NCBI GenBank assembly: GCA_040905905.1
Contig: JBBDQN010000047.1
Coordinates: 1-64,000, forward strand
DNA from: JAICND01 sp040905905
Lineage (GTDB): Bacteria > Actinomycetota > Acidimicrobiia > Spongiisociales > ZC4RG35
Reading direction: 5' to 3'
Length of the DNA: 64,000 nucleotides
In this document: one piece after another, positions 51,344-60,290 of the stretch
Layout: each line of letters opens with the position of its first letter
How positions within the stretch are numbered: the stretch's first letter is position 1
Program-made: the position numbers and the translations under genes
Notes under the pieces: model-generated
Seen by the model: the letters and a program-made list of their open reading frames with translations, nothing else
The model's database searches: none
What the model was told of the DNA's origin: nothing

Positions 51344-54300
51344 CTAGTTTTTGAACTTGAAGTCGCGGTTGTGTGCGTCGCCCTTCTTGACCGTGAATGT
51401 GTAAGACGGCGTCGTAATCGTCGCAAGAGGCAAGGCCTGCGTAGCCGTTCGCACCTCAGCCTTGATGCCCGCCGGGAACATCTCGCTTCCGGTGGGCGAA
51501 GCACCTTGGCCGAAGAAGGTCACAGTACTGCTCACATTCCCAGTGCCGAAGTTGAGGGCCGTGGTCCAGGTGCCTGTACAAGAACCATGGATGCCGTCAT
51601 ACGCAGAGCAACCCTGGCCGTCGAAGAAGACATAAGAGCCACCGGAGTCGGTCTTCGTGGTGGCCGTGTTCGTGCCTTGCTTGACCTGGACCCAAGTGTC
51701 GACCATCACCGCGCCCGACGGACTGGTTGCCGTCCCATACAGCATGGTGACCTTCTTGCCGCGGCCGATGACGGTGGTGCTAGAGAAACTCGTGCCTACC
51801 ACGGCGGGGCTCTCTTGGTTATGGATGATGATGCTCGAGCTCAGCGGCCCGTACGTCACGGGCCTCTGCATCGGGTTGGGGGTGAGCGTCGAGATGTTCG
51901 AGCCCTTCGGCTTGAAGTCGATGTGGGCCATAACCCAAACGGTCGCTCCCGCCGGCACATCGTTGACGCTTATTTGACCCTTGTTCGCCGGGCAACCGTT
52001 CGCCGTCGTCCAGCAAATGTCCGTGGAATGCGAGGTCCAGTTCGTGAAGGTGCTGGAACCCGGCATCTGGATGAACGCATTGATCGGGTTGCCATCTGAT
52101 GTCTGCGCCTCGAACTTGTCCGTCCAGTCCAGTTCGAACTCCCAAGAGGTGGTGATCGAATACGGGTTGGTCGCCCACTGGTGGTAAAAGAACTGCCCCG
52201 GGTTCGTGGCGACGATGATGTTCTGCCCGTTGAGCAGGATCTCAAAGTTGGTCACGAGCTGATTGGAGATCTCGGTGGTCGACTTGGCCGCCGAGTGCGT
52301 GAGCGCGCTCGTGGAGACCAGCACGACATTCACGGTCGCCGAGTCTGTGTGGCTAGCCGGCTGGCCCTGCGGGCCCTGCGCCGAGGCTGTCGCCGTGTTG
52401 GTGACGGAGCCGTTGTCCACGTCGGCCTGGGTGGTCGTGTAACTACCAGTGCAGGTGACCGTGGTGCCCGCGGCGATCGTCGTCGATGGGCAACTGACGG
52501 TGGTCACGTGAGAGTCGATCACCGACAGGTTCGTTAGAGTGACGTTGCCAGTGTTAGTCACCAGGAAGCTATAGCTGATGGTCTGGCCAACAGTGTTGTA
52601 GGTCGTCGGTGCCGCTGATTTCTCCAGCTCGAGGGTGGCCACTTGGGGGAGGAGGACGGTGTCACTGGCGATGTTGGAGGCGTCTTGACCTTGGGGGCCT
52701 TCGGCGGTGGCGGTGGCGGTGTTGGCCACCTGCCCGTCGTCGATGTCCGCCTGGGTGATGGTGTAGGTGGCGTCACAGTCGGTGCTGGCATCGGGAGCCA
52801 GGGTGGCGTCGTCGCAGGTGACCGTGATCCCCAGCGAGTCGCTAACCGCCACCTCGGTCAAAGTGACGTTGCCGGTGTTGGTGACGGTGAAGGCATAGTC
52901 GATCTCGTCGCCCACCTCGGCCCGCCCCAGGTCACCCTGATAGGTGCCGTCCTTGGTCAGCTCGAGGGTGGCCACTTGGGGGAGGAGGACGGTGTCACTG
53001 GCGATGTTGGAGNNNNNNNNNNNNNNNNNNNNNNNNNNNNNNNNNNNNNNNNNNNNNNNNNNNNNNNNNNNNNNNNNNNNNNNNNNNNNNNNNNNNNNNN
53101 NNNNNNNNNNNNCGTCGCCCACCTCGGCCCGCCCCAGGTCACCCTGATAGGTGCCGTCCTTGGTCAGAGTTAGCTCTGCGACCTGAATAGCACTGACCGT
53201 GGCTGTACCGGCGTTGGACGTGGTCGTCGGGCTGCCGCCGGAGGCGAACGCTGTGTTCGTAACCGAGCCGTTATCCAGATCAGGCTGTGTGATCGTGTAG
53301 CTGGCGGTGCAGGTGATCGACTCGCTCGGGTCGAGGAACTCGTCGTTGTTGCCAACGGTGTCAACGTCAGGGCAGGTCTCGTCGGTCGACTTGTCATCGC
53401 CCACTGTGATCGGCCCGGCGATGCCGACATTCCCGATGTTGGTCACCAGATAGCTGTAGCCAATAACCTGCCCGGCCGCGGTGTAGGTGGTCGGGCTAGC
53501 ACTCTTCACCAAACTCAAAGCGCGCAGGTTGACTGTCACCTGAGCCTCGTTGGAATCGGTGCCGTCGGCGGTGGCGGTGGCCGTGTTGGTGACCGACTTG
53601 GCAGTTACGTCGGCGGCGGTGATCGTGTAGCTGGCGGTGCAGGTGATCGACTCGTCGGGATCGAGGAACTCGTCGTTGTTGCCGACGGTGTCGACGTCGG
53701 GGCATGTCACCGTGGCCCTGTCGTCGATAACCGTGACGGGGCCTGCGAGGGCCACGTCGCCGCTGTTAGTCACTTCGTAGGTGTAGGTGATCGCTTCACT
53801 AGCGGCGGTAAAAGTCGTCGGGTTGGCGCTCTTGGCCAGGGTGAGCTCGGCCGCGGCGGATACAGTGAATGTCTTGGTATCCAGCTGCTGACCGCTAGCG
53901 CAACTATTGGACTGCTCCTGCCGGCAGAGGACGACAACCCAGGGCGTAGCCGTGTCCGGAGTGAAAGTGTCCGTGCGCACCGAGCCATTCACCAAGCCCG
54001 AGAAGAGAGTGCTCCGGACCAGATTCAAAGCCCCAATCGAGTTTCTGAACCACTGGATCCGGAAGCTGTTGGCACTCGCCCCGCTGACACCCGTTACTTC
54101 GCCGCGAGCACAGATGGCGTCGCCCAGCACGAATGTCAACTTCGGCGTCGCACAATCCGCTTCGAGGAGCGTGAGAGTGCCAGTCTGAACGACAGATGCC
54201 ACATACGGCCCCACGATTGGGCCGCCGCCGGGGGCGCCGGCGGGAGTAACGCCTTCAGTCGACTCGTCGATCAGGGCGCGGCCGAGGTGGAGGCGCCCAT

Positions 54301-55879
54301 TACCCGCTACACCATCGACTGCTTCGGCGTTGCGAGCGAGGCGGCCCACGATCACCGATGGGGACGCACTGGAATCGTTGGCTTGTATGAGCGCAGCAGC
54401 ACCTGCCACCACAGCAGCGGAGGCCGAGGTTCCGGTCACAGTTCCGATCGAGGAAGTAATGCCCACGCCAGGGGCCACCATGAACACTGCGTTGCTCTGA
54501 TTGCTTCCAGCCCAGACAGCGTCTGACGAATCTGTTGCGCCAACCCCCACGACCCTCGCGAGACCGGCCGGGTAGGTGGGGGCGCTTCCGCCGTCGTTGC
54601 CGGCGGCGGCAACCAGGACCACGCCATTGGCCCAGGCGTAATCAACGGCGAATTGGAGGGCGGCACTCTCGCCCGGGTTGGAGAAGGCCATTAGAACAAC
54701 GTCGGCGCCGTTCTCGACCGCCCAAACAAGGCCGGTGATGATGTCGCTGTCCTGACCAGTGCCGTCGTCACCGAGGACCCGGACAGGCATGATGTTTACA
54801 CCCGCATATGCAACGCCTGCAATCCCAGTCCCGTCGTCGTCGTTGGCGGCGGCGATGGTGGCCACGTGGGTACCGTGGCCGCTGGCATCGGTGGTGGGGT
54901 CGGTCCCGTCAAATGACCAACCGCTGACTACCCGACCAGCCAGGTCGGGGTTGGCGGCATCGACACCTGTGTCGAGCACGGCAATGGTTGAGCTGCCCAG
55001 GGGCGCGACGACGCCATAGACCTCTTCCCAGCCAATTAGGGGCAGGGCCCACTGATCCGCATAGCCAGGATCGTTGGGGACGGCCTCGGCCGTGCGGGGC
55101 AGGTCAACGTCGACGCTCACGACTGCGGGATCGGCGGCGAAAGCCGCGATCGAGCCTTCAACCGCCTCGGGGGCGACCGCCACCATGTGGAGCCGGAGTA
55201 CGTCAATCACCGCGGTCTCCACTCCGCCGTGGGACACGATGACGGCAGCCTGTTCCTCCTGGCTGAGACCGGCCACCAGCTTCACGATCAGCGTCGAAGC
55301 GGTGGAGAGATCAAGGGTGGGAACCGACGGAACTGTGGTGGTCGTTGTTGTGGTCTCCTCGACCGAAGCCGCGGTCGTTGTTGTGGTCTCCTCCACCGGA
55401 GCCGCGGTCGTGGTTGTGGTCTCCTCCACCGGAGCCGCGGTCACGGTCGTTGTCTCGTCGTCGGCAAGTTCGCAGGTGACCTCGACTGCAACCGTGGCAG
55501 TGTCCGTGCCGAAAAGGCCATCTGAAACGGTGTAGGTAAAGGATTCAGGACCACAGAAGTCGAGGCCGGGCTCGTAGGTGAGGGAGGTGCTGTCGCTACT
55601 TATCACGACGCTGCCGTTGGCGCCTTGGCCGACCTCGGTAATGACCAGGGCGCCGCCTTCGACAACGGCGTCATTTCCTAAGACGTCAATAGAGTTGGCG
55701 ACGCTGTCCTGGGCAACAGTGGCATTGTCATCAACCGCGTCGGTGGCGAGCACTGTGTCAGCCCACGAGACACCGCTGGTGACCAACACGAAGCAAACGG
55801 CTAACGCCCAAGCCCGCGATGGCGTGTAGTAGCGCCTTATCTTGCGCGCCAGATGCCGACCGCGACTAACGCGTATCAA
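51344..55879 (-). CDS. Large secreted subtilase with DUF11-type repeats (interrupted by assembly gap)
   Basis: The predicted 1511 residues hold a signal peptide (about 1-40), a cadherin-like domain (DAVDDNATVAQDS), and a Thr-rich linker of three APVEETTTTTA-like repeats (149-182). A subtilisin-family protease follows with Asp303, His335, Asn428 and Ser485 (VTGTSASAA). At least five DUF11-like repeats (LTKDGTYQGDLGRAEVGD; TYTITQADIDDGQVANTATA) lead to a beta-rich C-terminus with GSYVFFDGQGC. It is probably a surface or extracellular protease. The GTSMAxP motif is altered to GTSASAA. The reading frame through the N run cannot be trusted. Confidence 0.88.
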   Translation of the reverse strand: MIRVSRGRHLARKIRRYYTPSRAWALAVCFVLVTSGVSWADTVLATDAVDDNATVAQDSVANSIDVLGNDAVVEGGALVITEVGQGANGSVVISSDSTSLTYEPGLDFCGPESFTYTVSDGLFGTDTATVAVEVTCELADDETTTVTAAPVEETTTTTAAPVEETTTTTAASVEETTTTTTTVPSVPTLDLSTASTLIVKLVAGLSQEEQAAVIVSHGGVETAVIDVLRLHMVAVAPEAVEGSIAAFAADPAVVSVDVDLPRTAEAVPNDPGYADQWALPLIGWEEVYGVVAPLGSSTIAVLDTGVDAANPDLAGRVVSGWSFDGTDPTTDASGHGTHVATIAAANDDDGTGIAGVAYAGVNIMPVRVLGDDGTGQDSDIITGLVWAVENGADVVLMAFSNPGESAALQFAVDYAWANGVVLVAAAGNDGGSAPTYPAGLARVVGVGATDSSDAVWAGSNQSNAVFMVAPGVGITSSIGTVTGTSASAAVVAGAAALIQANDSSASPSVIVGRLARNAEAVDGVAGNGRLHLGRALIDESTEGVTPAGAPGGGPIVGPYVASVVQTGTLTLLEADCATPKLTFVLGDAICARGEVTGVSGASANSFRIQWFRNSIGALNLVRSTLFSGLVNGSVRTDTFTPDTATPWVVVLCRQEQSNSCASGQQLDTKTFTVSAAAELTLAKSANPTTFTAASEAITYTYEVTNSGDVALAGPVTVIDDRATVTCPDVDTVGNNDEFLDPDESITCTASYTITAADVTAKSVTNTATATADGTDSNEAQVTVNLRALSLVKSASPTTYTAAGQVIGYSYLVTNIGNVGIAGPITVGDDKSTDETCPDVDTVGNNDEFLDPSESITCTASYTITQPDLDNGSVTNTAFASGGSPTTTSNAGTATVSAIQVAELTLTKDGTYQGDLGRAEVGDXXXXXXXXXXXXXXXXXXXXXXXXXXXXXXXXXXSNIASDTVLLPQVATLELTKDGTYQGDLGRAEVGDEIDYAFTVTNTGNVTLTEVAVSDSLGITVTCDDATLAPDASTDCDATYTITQADIDDGQVANTATATAEGPQGQDASNIASDTVLLPQVATLELEKSAAPTTYNTVGQTISYSFLVTNTGNVTLTNLSVIDSHVTTVSCPSTTIAAGTTVTCTGSYTTTQADVDNGSVTNTATASAQGPQGQPASHTDSATVNVVLVSTSALTHSAAKSTTEISNQLVTNFEILLNGQNIIVATNPGQFFYHQWATNPYSITTSWEFELDWTDKFEAQTSDGNPINAFIQMPGSSTFTNWTSHSTDICWTTANGCPANKGQISVNDVPAGATVWVMAHIDFKPKGSNISTLTPNPMQRPVTYGPLSSSIIIHNQESPAVVGTSFSSTTVIGRGKKVTMLYGTATSPSGAVMVDTWVQVKQGTNTATTKTDSGGSYVFFDGQGCSAYDGIHGSCTGTWTTALNFGTGNVSSTVTFFGQGASPTGSEMFPAGIKAEVRTATQALPLATITTPSYTFTVKKGDAHNRDFKFKN
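52625..53170. repeat. 333-bp near-identical coding repeats around the gap
   Basis: The sequence at 52625-52679 recurs at 52958-53012, a 333-base (111-codon) period. The sequence after the gap (53113 on) repeats that from 52906. These are adjacent DUF11-type modules that are nearly identical at DNA level, which explains the assembly break. Confidence 0.85.
53013..53112. other. Assembly gap (100 N)
   Basis: One hundred Ns separate two repeat copies. If exactly one repeat unit is spanned, the missing sequence equals 52680-52905 of the previous unit, which is 226 bases; each further unit would add 333. Confidence 0.98.
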
Positions 55880-56013
55880 AAAAGCCTCCCAGCTTTAGGC
55901 GGCCGGAGCCACCCCATCCCTGTTCCCTGAACTCGTTGAGGCTAACTCATCTCAGGTCGACAACAAAGGGGTCGTTGGGACCAGACGCCAGAGCCTCAAT
56001 CAGCTCCGAGTTA

Positions 56014-57288
56014 CTAGCGATTCGCCACCAAACGGGTGATGTCCCCGTTGTGGGTGACAACCAGGATCTCACCGGCGCCATCGAGACCGAAGGCGTTGAC
56101 CTGACCCGGACTTCCCAACTCTTCGGTATGGTCAAGTTGCTCGGTCGCCTCGCCGTTGACCCATTTGAAGCTACGCACGAAACCCTGGCACCAGTCGGCG
56201 TAGAAGTAAGTACCGGCCAATTCGGGTATTGCGGTTCCTCGATAGACGTGGCCGCCGGTGACGGCACAGCCTCCACCGGGGTTGTCGTATTCGAGGGCGG
56301 GCACCACGTAGTCGGTGGGATCACAGGGATCCTCCTGGAAGCAAATCGTCCCCTCTACGTTTGCCCAACCAAGATTGGAGCCGCCACCGGTGTCCAAGGA
56401 AAGGACGTTGATCTCTTCCCGGGCGCCAAAACCGACGTCACCTATATATATGTAGCCGCCGACGGAATCGATCCCAAACCGCCAGGGGTTGCGCAAACCG
56501 TAGGCCCAAACCTCAGGGCCACCTCCGCCATCGGCGAACGGGTTGTCGGAAGGGATCTCGTAGGGGTCGCCGCTGTCGATGTCGATCCGCAGGATCTTCC
56601 CAAAGAAACCCTCCGGGTTCTGGCCTTGGTCGCTGGCGTTGGCTCCGTCGCCAGAGGAAATCCACAGATAGCCGTCGGGGCCGAACTCGAGCATGCCCCC
56701 GTAATGCCGAATGTCGGTGGACCGCGGTGGCTGCTCAAGGTCGATCAGCACTCTTTCGCTATCAGGATCGGCTGCATCCTCGGTGGCGGCGAACTCCACC
56801 AGACGACGGTTGGCCGAGTTGCCTACGTAGTAGACAAAGATCCGGCCGTCGGTTGGGAAGTCGGGATGGAGGGCGAAACCGAGCATTCCCTGTTCGATTC
56901 CGTCAAAGGCAACCCGATCCTGGATATCTAGGAACGATTCGGGTCGGATGCTGCCATCTGCCTCGATAATCCGAATCCGACCCGGCCGTTCGACCACCCA
57001 GATGCGATCGCTACCAGTAGGCGAAACGGCATAAGTCGGCTGCTGCATCCCGGAAGCCACCGGCTCCAGGCGGAGGCCAGTGAGAGCATCCAGCGTGGTG
57101 GATGGGCCTTCGCTCCCGGTGGTGGAGGAACCGCCATCCGTTGTCGTGGTAACACTTGTGGTGGAAGTGGTGGGAGCCGCTTGGCCATCACCGCTCAAAG
57201 CCCTCACGACCACCCCTCCAAGGAAGATCATCGAAAAGAGACCGATCAGCAGCCCGACACGTCTTTCGATCGATGGTCCCGCCGGCAT
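56014..57288 (-). CDS. Secreted PQQ-type sugar dehydrogenase (GSDH/sorbosone family)
   Basis: The 424 residues contain a membrane anchor (about 10-30), a Thr/Ser-rich linker and a six-bladed propeller with family motifs. These are VERPGRIRIIEADG, GMLGFALHPDF, HYGGMLEFGPDGYLWISSGDGA, WAYGLRNPWRFGID, IGDVGFGAREEINV and GGHVYRGTAIPELAGTYFYADW. Such proteins oxidise aldose-type sugars with PQQ outside the cell, though many homologues have unknown substrates. No PQQ synthesis genes are in the window. It lies downstream of no obvious operon partner. Confidence 0.9.
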   Translation of the reverse strand: MPAGPSIERRVGLLIGLFSMIFLGGVVVRALSGDGQAAPTTSTTSVTTTTDGGSSTTGSEGPSTTLDALTGLRLEPVASGMQQPTYAVSPTGSDRIWVVERPGRIRIIEADGSIRPESFLDIQDRVAFDGIEQGMLGFALHPDFPTDGRIFVYYVGNSANRRLVEFAATEDAADPDSERVLIDLEQPPRSTDIRHYGGMLEFGPDGYLWISSGDGANASDQGQNPEGFFGKILRIDIDSGDPYEIPSDNPFADGGGGPEVWAYGLRNPWRFGIDSVGGYIYIGDVGFGAREEINVLSLDTGGGSNLGWANVEGTICFQEDPCDPTDYVVPALEYDNPGGGCAVTGGHVYRGTAIPELAGTYFYADWCQGFVRSFKWVNGEATEQLDHTEELGSPGQVNAFGLDGAGEILVVTHNGDITRLVANR

Positions 57289-57374
57289 CGGGGCGGGAGT
57301 CTAGGAGCGCCGGGCGGGTCTCACTCAGAGGGCTTTGAGTTTGACTTCCACCCTATAACGGGTATCAATTAGCC

Positions 57375-57680
57375 ATGGCCCAAGCGACAAAACTGCTGGT
57401 CTGGATTGATCAGGACCTCTGCACGGGCGACGGGATCTGCGAGGAGATCACGCCCGATGTATTTACCGCTCGCGATGACGGGTTGTGGGTGGTGAAAGAG
57501 GAAGCCAAACACTTCGGGAAAACCATCATTTACGACGGCGCCGAAGGTGATGGACACGGCCCCGATGGCGCCAGAGGTTTGGCCAGGATCCCTGACAATC
57601 TGATCGAAGATGCCCTCGAATCCGCAGAAGAATGCCCGGGTGAGTGCATCATGATCGAGCCGATCCCCAGCAACAGTTGA
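57375..57680 (+). CDS. Ferredoxin
   Basis: The 101-residue protein has C16-x5-C22 (DLCTGDGICEEITPDVF) and C87-P-G-E-C91 near the C-terminus (EECPGECIMIE). This is the arrangement of single-cluster ferredoxins of the 3Fe-4S or 4Fe-4S type that serve actinobacterial P450s and oxygenases. A middle insert (YDGAEGDGHGPDGARG) makes it longer than the usual 65 residues. No P450 or reductase gene is adjacent. Confidence 0.85.
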   Translation: MAQATKLLVWIDQDLCTGDGICEEITPDVFTARDDGLWVVKEEAKHFGKTIIYDGAEGDGHGPDGARGLARIPDNLIEDALESAEECPGECIMIEPIPSNS

Positions 57681-57701
57681 ACCAGCGGTGTCTAAGACGA
57701 T

Positions 57702-58070
57702 CTAAGCCAGATCTGAGGCTGCCGGCGCCCATTCGATAACAGGGGCATCCCGCCACAACCGCTCAAGGTCGTAATAGTCGCGGGCGGGTTGTTGGAAGAT
57801 GTGGACCATGACGTCCCCGTAGTCCAGCAACACCCATTCCGCCTCGGTGCGGCCCTCGTCCCGGAGCGGGGAGCGGCCTGCTTCCTTGAGGAGTTCTTCG
57901 ACCCGGTCGGCCAGCGTCTGGACATGGGGTCGGGACGTACCAGAGGCAATGACGAACACGTCGGTGATGACGAACAAGTCCCCGACCTCCAGCAGCACTA
58001 TTCCCTGACCCTTCTTATCGGCAATCGCGTCTGCTGCGAGCCGGGCGAGAGTTGTTGCGTCGACGGCCAC
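57702..58070 (-). CDS. rsfS: Ribosomal silencing factor RsfS
   Basis: From GTG 58070 the product has 122 residues: TTLARLAADAIADKKGQGIVLLEV, DLFVITDVFVIASGTSRPHVQTLADRVEELL, and the conserved EAEWVLLDYGDVMVHIFQQPARDYYDLERLW. RsfS binds ribosomal protein L14 and blocks subunit joining when nutrients are scarce. The start is uncertain: AAGGAGG lies only two bases before this GTG. The frame extends upstream into nadD without RsfS features. Following nadD is the usual order. Confidence 0.9.
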   Translation of the reverse strand: MAVDATTLARLAADAIADKKGQGIVLLEVGDLFVITDVFVIASGTSRPHVQTLADRVEELLKEAGRSPLRDEGRTEAEWVLLDYGDVMVHIFQQPARDYYDLERLWRDAPVIEWAPAASDLA

Positions 58071-58093
58071 TACCTCCTTGGACAGGATTGAGA

Positions 58094-58663
58094 CTACCCC
58101 TGGTAGAGCTTTTGTTCGTCGAGATACTGATAGACCGCATCGGTCACCAGAAAGCGGAAGCCCAATTCCGCTGCCACCCGATGTCGGATGTCGGTGCCAC
58201 TGACAGGGAGCGGGGGCATTTCCAGCCATCGATCCACCTTGACCACTTCATCCACCTCGGTCCGTTCCACCCCGGGTCGGGGTACTACCGCGATTCGGGA
58301 CCGGGCCAGCACGTGCTCGGACCGGTCCCAGGTGGGAAGCCCGCGGGCCGCATCAGCCCCCAGGATCAGCACCAACTCTTCGTCAGCTCCAAAACTGTCG
58401 AGGGTATCGGCGGTGTAGGTCCAGCCATCTCTATGAACCTCCCGTTCGTCAGCCTGAAAGTAGTCGACTCCGGCCACGGCCCGACGGCTCATCTCCCAGC
58501 GATGATGGGCAGCGCTTACCTGCCGACCGGCTTTTTGCCAGGGTGAACCCGCCGGCATGAAGATGACCCGATCAAGGCCAAGTTGGCGATAGGCGACCTC
58601 TCCGGCCAGCAGATGGGCGATGTGGGGTGGGTCGAAGGTTCCGCCAAGCAGACCGCTGCGCAC
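58094..58663 (-). CDS. nadD: Nicotinate-nucleotide adenylyltransferase
   Basis: From GTG 58663 the 189-residue enzyme starts RSGLLGGTFDPPHIAHLLAGEVAY with the GTFDPxHxGH nucleotide-binding motif (second H-x-x-H as HIAH). It ends with MPPLPVSGTDIRHRVAAEL (I-S-x-T-x-I-R-like) and DAVYQYLDEQKLY. It adenylylates nicotinate mononucleotide in NAD synthesis. The start lies inside the 3' end of the upstream M23-like gene, overlapping it by 92 bases. rsfS follows after 23 bases. Confidence 0.93.
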   Translation of the reverse strand: MRSGLLGGTFDPPHIAHLLAGEVAYRQLGLDRVIFMPAGSPWQKAGRQVSAAHHRWEMSRRAVAGVDYFQADEREVHRDGWTYTADTLDSFGADEELVLILGADAARGLPTWDRSEHVLARSRIAVVPRPGVERTEVDEVVKVDRWLEMPPLPVSGTDIRHRVAAELGFRFLVTDAVYQYLDEQKLYQG

Positions 58664-59114
58664 GCAAGCCAGGATAGGTAGACGCCTGTGGTGGCGGCAG
58701 CAGGTAGACGTGGCCGATCCGCCGGCAACTGAAATACGGCGCCGGATCGAGATAGCGACCGTGCTCACGCAGCGAAAGGTGAACGGCGGGACGTCCGTGT
58801 GCGACACCGGAACGCCCCAACTCCTCTCCAACCCGGACAACCTCACCCGGGGAAGCGGTGACGCTAGTGAGGTAGGAAACCGAAACGAGGATTCCTCCTC
58901 CGGGGTCGACGGTGACCGTGCGCATCCCCGCAACAGTGCCGGCAAAGCTGACTCGTCCCGCCACCGGGGAACCGACCACGGTGCCCACTGGCGCGGCGAA
59001 ATCGACCCCCCAGTGACCACCGAATTGGCCCACCGGGGCGAATTGCTCGACAACCGGGCCGGGCACCGGAGCCTGGAGACAAATCGCAAATGTGGCGGCG
59101 ACAAAGAGATTCAT
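58572..59114 (-). CDS. M23-like (LytM) domain protein, probably non-catalytic
   Basis: From the ATG at 59114 the 180-residue protein has an N-terminal hydrophobic segment and a LytM fold: GGHWGVDFAAPVGTVVGSPVAGRVSFAG with the H-x-x-x-D zinc pair, and GRPAVHLSLREHGRYLDPAPYF. Active M23 peptidases have H-x-H in that last strand; here the first histidine is Ala, so the catalytic base is missing and it may act as a regulator of wall hydrolases. The last 40 residues overlap nadD and look like read-through sequence, so the true end may be affected by a frameshift. Confidence 0.75.
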   Translation of the reverse strand: MNLFVAATFAICLQAPVPGPVVEQFAPVGQFGGHWGVDFAAPVGTVVGSPVAGRVSFAGTVAGMRTVTVDPGGGILVSVSYLTSVTASPGEVVRVGEELGRSGVAHGRPAVHLSLREHGRYLDPAPYFSCRRIGHVYLLPPPQASTYPGLRAQRSAWRNLRPTPHRPSAGRRGRLSPTWP

Positions 59115-59222
59115 CGAGCTGACCTGGCCCGAACGTATCGCACTGGGTCGACCAGGGGAAGGGGGTCCTCTTCCAGTCTCTGGGTCTCGAAACCTCTGCT
59201 TTCCGCAGTGGGCTACCGTTCT

Positions 59223-60290
59223 TTGGTCCCAAGAAGAGAGCACAGTCTGCCCAGCAATTCCAAGTCGAAAAACCGAATCGGGCTTATGGGTTTTGGCCGA
59301 ATCGGTAGAAACACATTTCGGTTGTTGGTCGACCACCCCGAGCTCGAGGTGGCGGCTATCGCCGATGTCGACGATCCGGCCGGCCTGGCCTACCTCCTGA
59401 AATACGACTCGATCCATGGCCGCTTCCCCCGCCCGATCTCATATACCAACGGCACCCTTTCGATGGATGATCGCTCCATTGCCTTCCTTACGGCCCGTGA
59501 GCCAAAGGAGGTGCCCTGGGGGGCACTAGGGGTGGAGCTGGTAGTGGACACAACCGGTATCTATCGAACATCCGGGGCGACTGATGCCCACCTGGCCGCC
59601 GGCGCCAAACGAGTGGTGGTCGCCTCTACACCCGAGCATCCGGGTGAAATTCCGGTGTTGCTGAGAGGGATCAACGATCGGGTGCTCACCCCGACAACCA
59701 AGGTGGTGGCCCTAGGTTCCAACACGTCCAACGCGGTGGCGCCGATCCTTCGGATTCTCGACAATGCCCTCGGGATCGAACTGGCCTTCTTTACGACTGT
59801 TCACGCCATGACCAATAACCAGAGGCTGGCAGATGTCCCCGGTACCGATTTTCGGACCTCGAGGGCGGCGGGTGAGAACATCATCCCGGCCGACACCAAC
59901 TCCCCCGAAATCCTGACCCAGGTTATGCCCGAGCTGGCGGGCAAGTTGCAGGCGATGGCTCTCAACGTTCCCGTGGCGGATGGTTCGACTGTCGATCTGA
60001 CCATGATCGTCGCTCAACCTACGAGCCGCGAAGCCGTCAACGCAGCGGTGGCCGCCGCCTCTACAGGTCGGTTCAGCGGCTTGATCGAGTTCACGGCCGA
60101 CCCAATCGTTTCGAGCGACGTGCGATCGTCGACCTTTTCGGGGGTCTTCGACAGCCTCAGCACCATGGTGATGGAGGAAACGATGGTCAAGACCATCACC
60201 TGGTTCAACAACGGCTGGGGGTACTCCGCTCGGATCGTGGAGGTTCTCGAACAGATGGCAGGTCATCTGGCAACCGGAGGTGGGCAATGA
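59223..60290 (+). CDS. GAPDH paralogue lacking the catalytic cysteine
   Basis: About 355 residues align throughout with glyceraldehyde-3-phosphate dehydrogenase: IGLMGFGRIGRNTFRLL, YDSIHGRF, VDTTGIYR, FFTTVHAMTNNQRLAD, RAAGENIIPA and WFNNGWGYSARIVE. At the active site, where GAPDH has SNASCTTNCLAP, it has SNTSNAVAP, so the nucleophilic Cys and the second Cys are absent while the catalytic His (TTVHA) is kept. It cannot form the thioester intermediate. The start is uncertain: TTG 59223 keeps the first Rossmann strand, whereas ATG 59286 would cut into it. It overlaps gap by four bases. Confidence 0.85.
   Translation: MVPRREHSLPSNSKSKNRIGLMGFGRIGRNTFRLLVDHPELEVAAIADVDDPAGLAYLLKYDSIHGRFPRPISYTNGTLSMDDRSIAFLTAREPKEVPWGALGVELVVDTTGIYRTSGATDAHLAAGAKRVVVASTPEHPGEIPVLLRGINDRVLTPTTKVVALGSNTSNAVAPILRILDNALGIELAFFTTVHAMTNNQRLADVPGTDFRTSRAAGENIIPADTNSPEILTQVMPELAGKLQAMALNVPVADGSTVDLTMIVAQPTSREAVNAAVAAASTGRFSGLIEFTADPIVSSDVRSSTFSGVFDSLSTMVMEETMVKTITWFNNGWGYSARIVEVLEQMAGHLATGGGQ

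Noticed and set aside
56440..56455. Alternating TATA tracts (also near 63395 and 32590)
   Set aside because: They are short AT runs inside coding genes with no further structure.
58620..59222. Upstream extension of the GAPDH-like frame
   Set aside because: The frame is open, but it is antisense to the M23-like gene and shows no GAPDH similarity.
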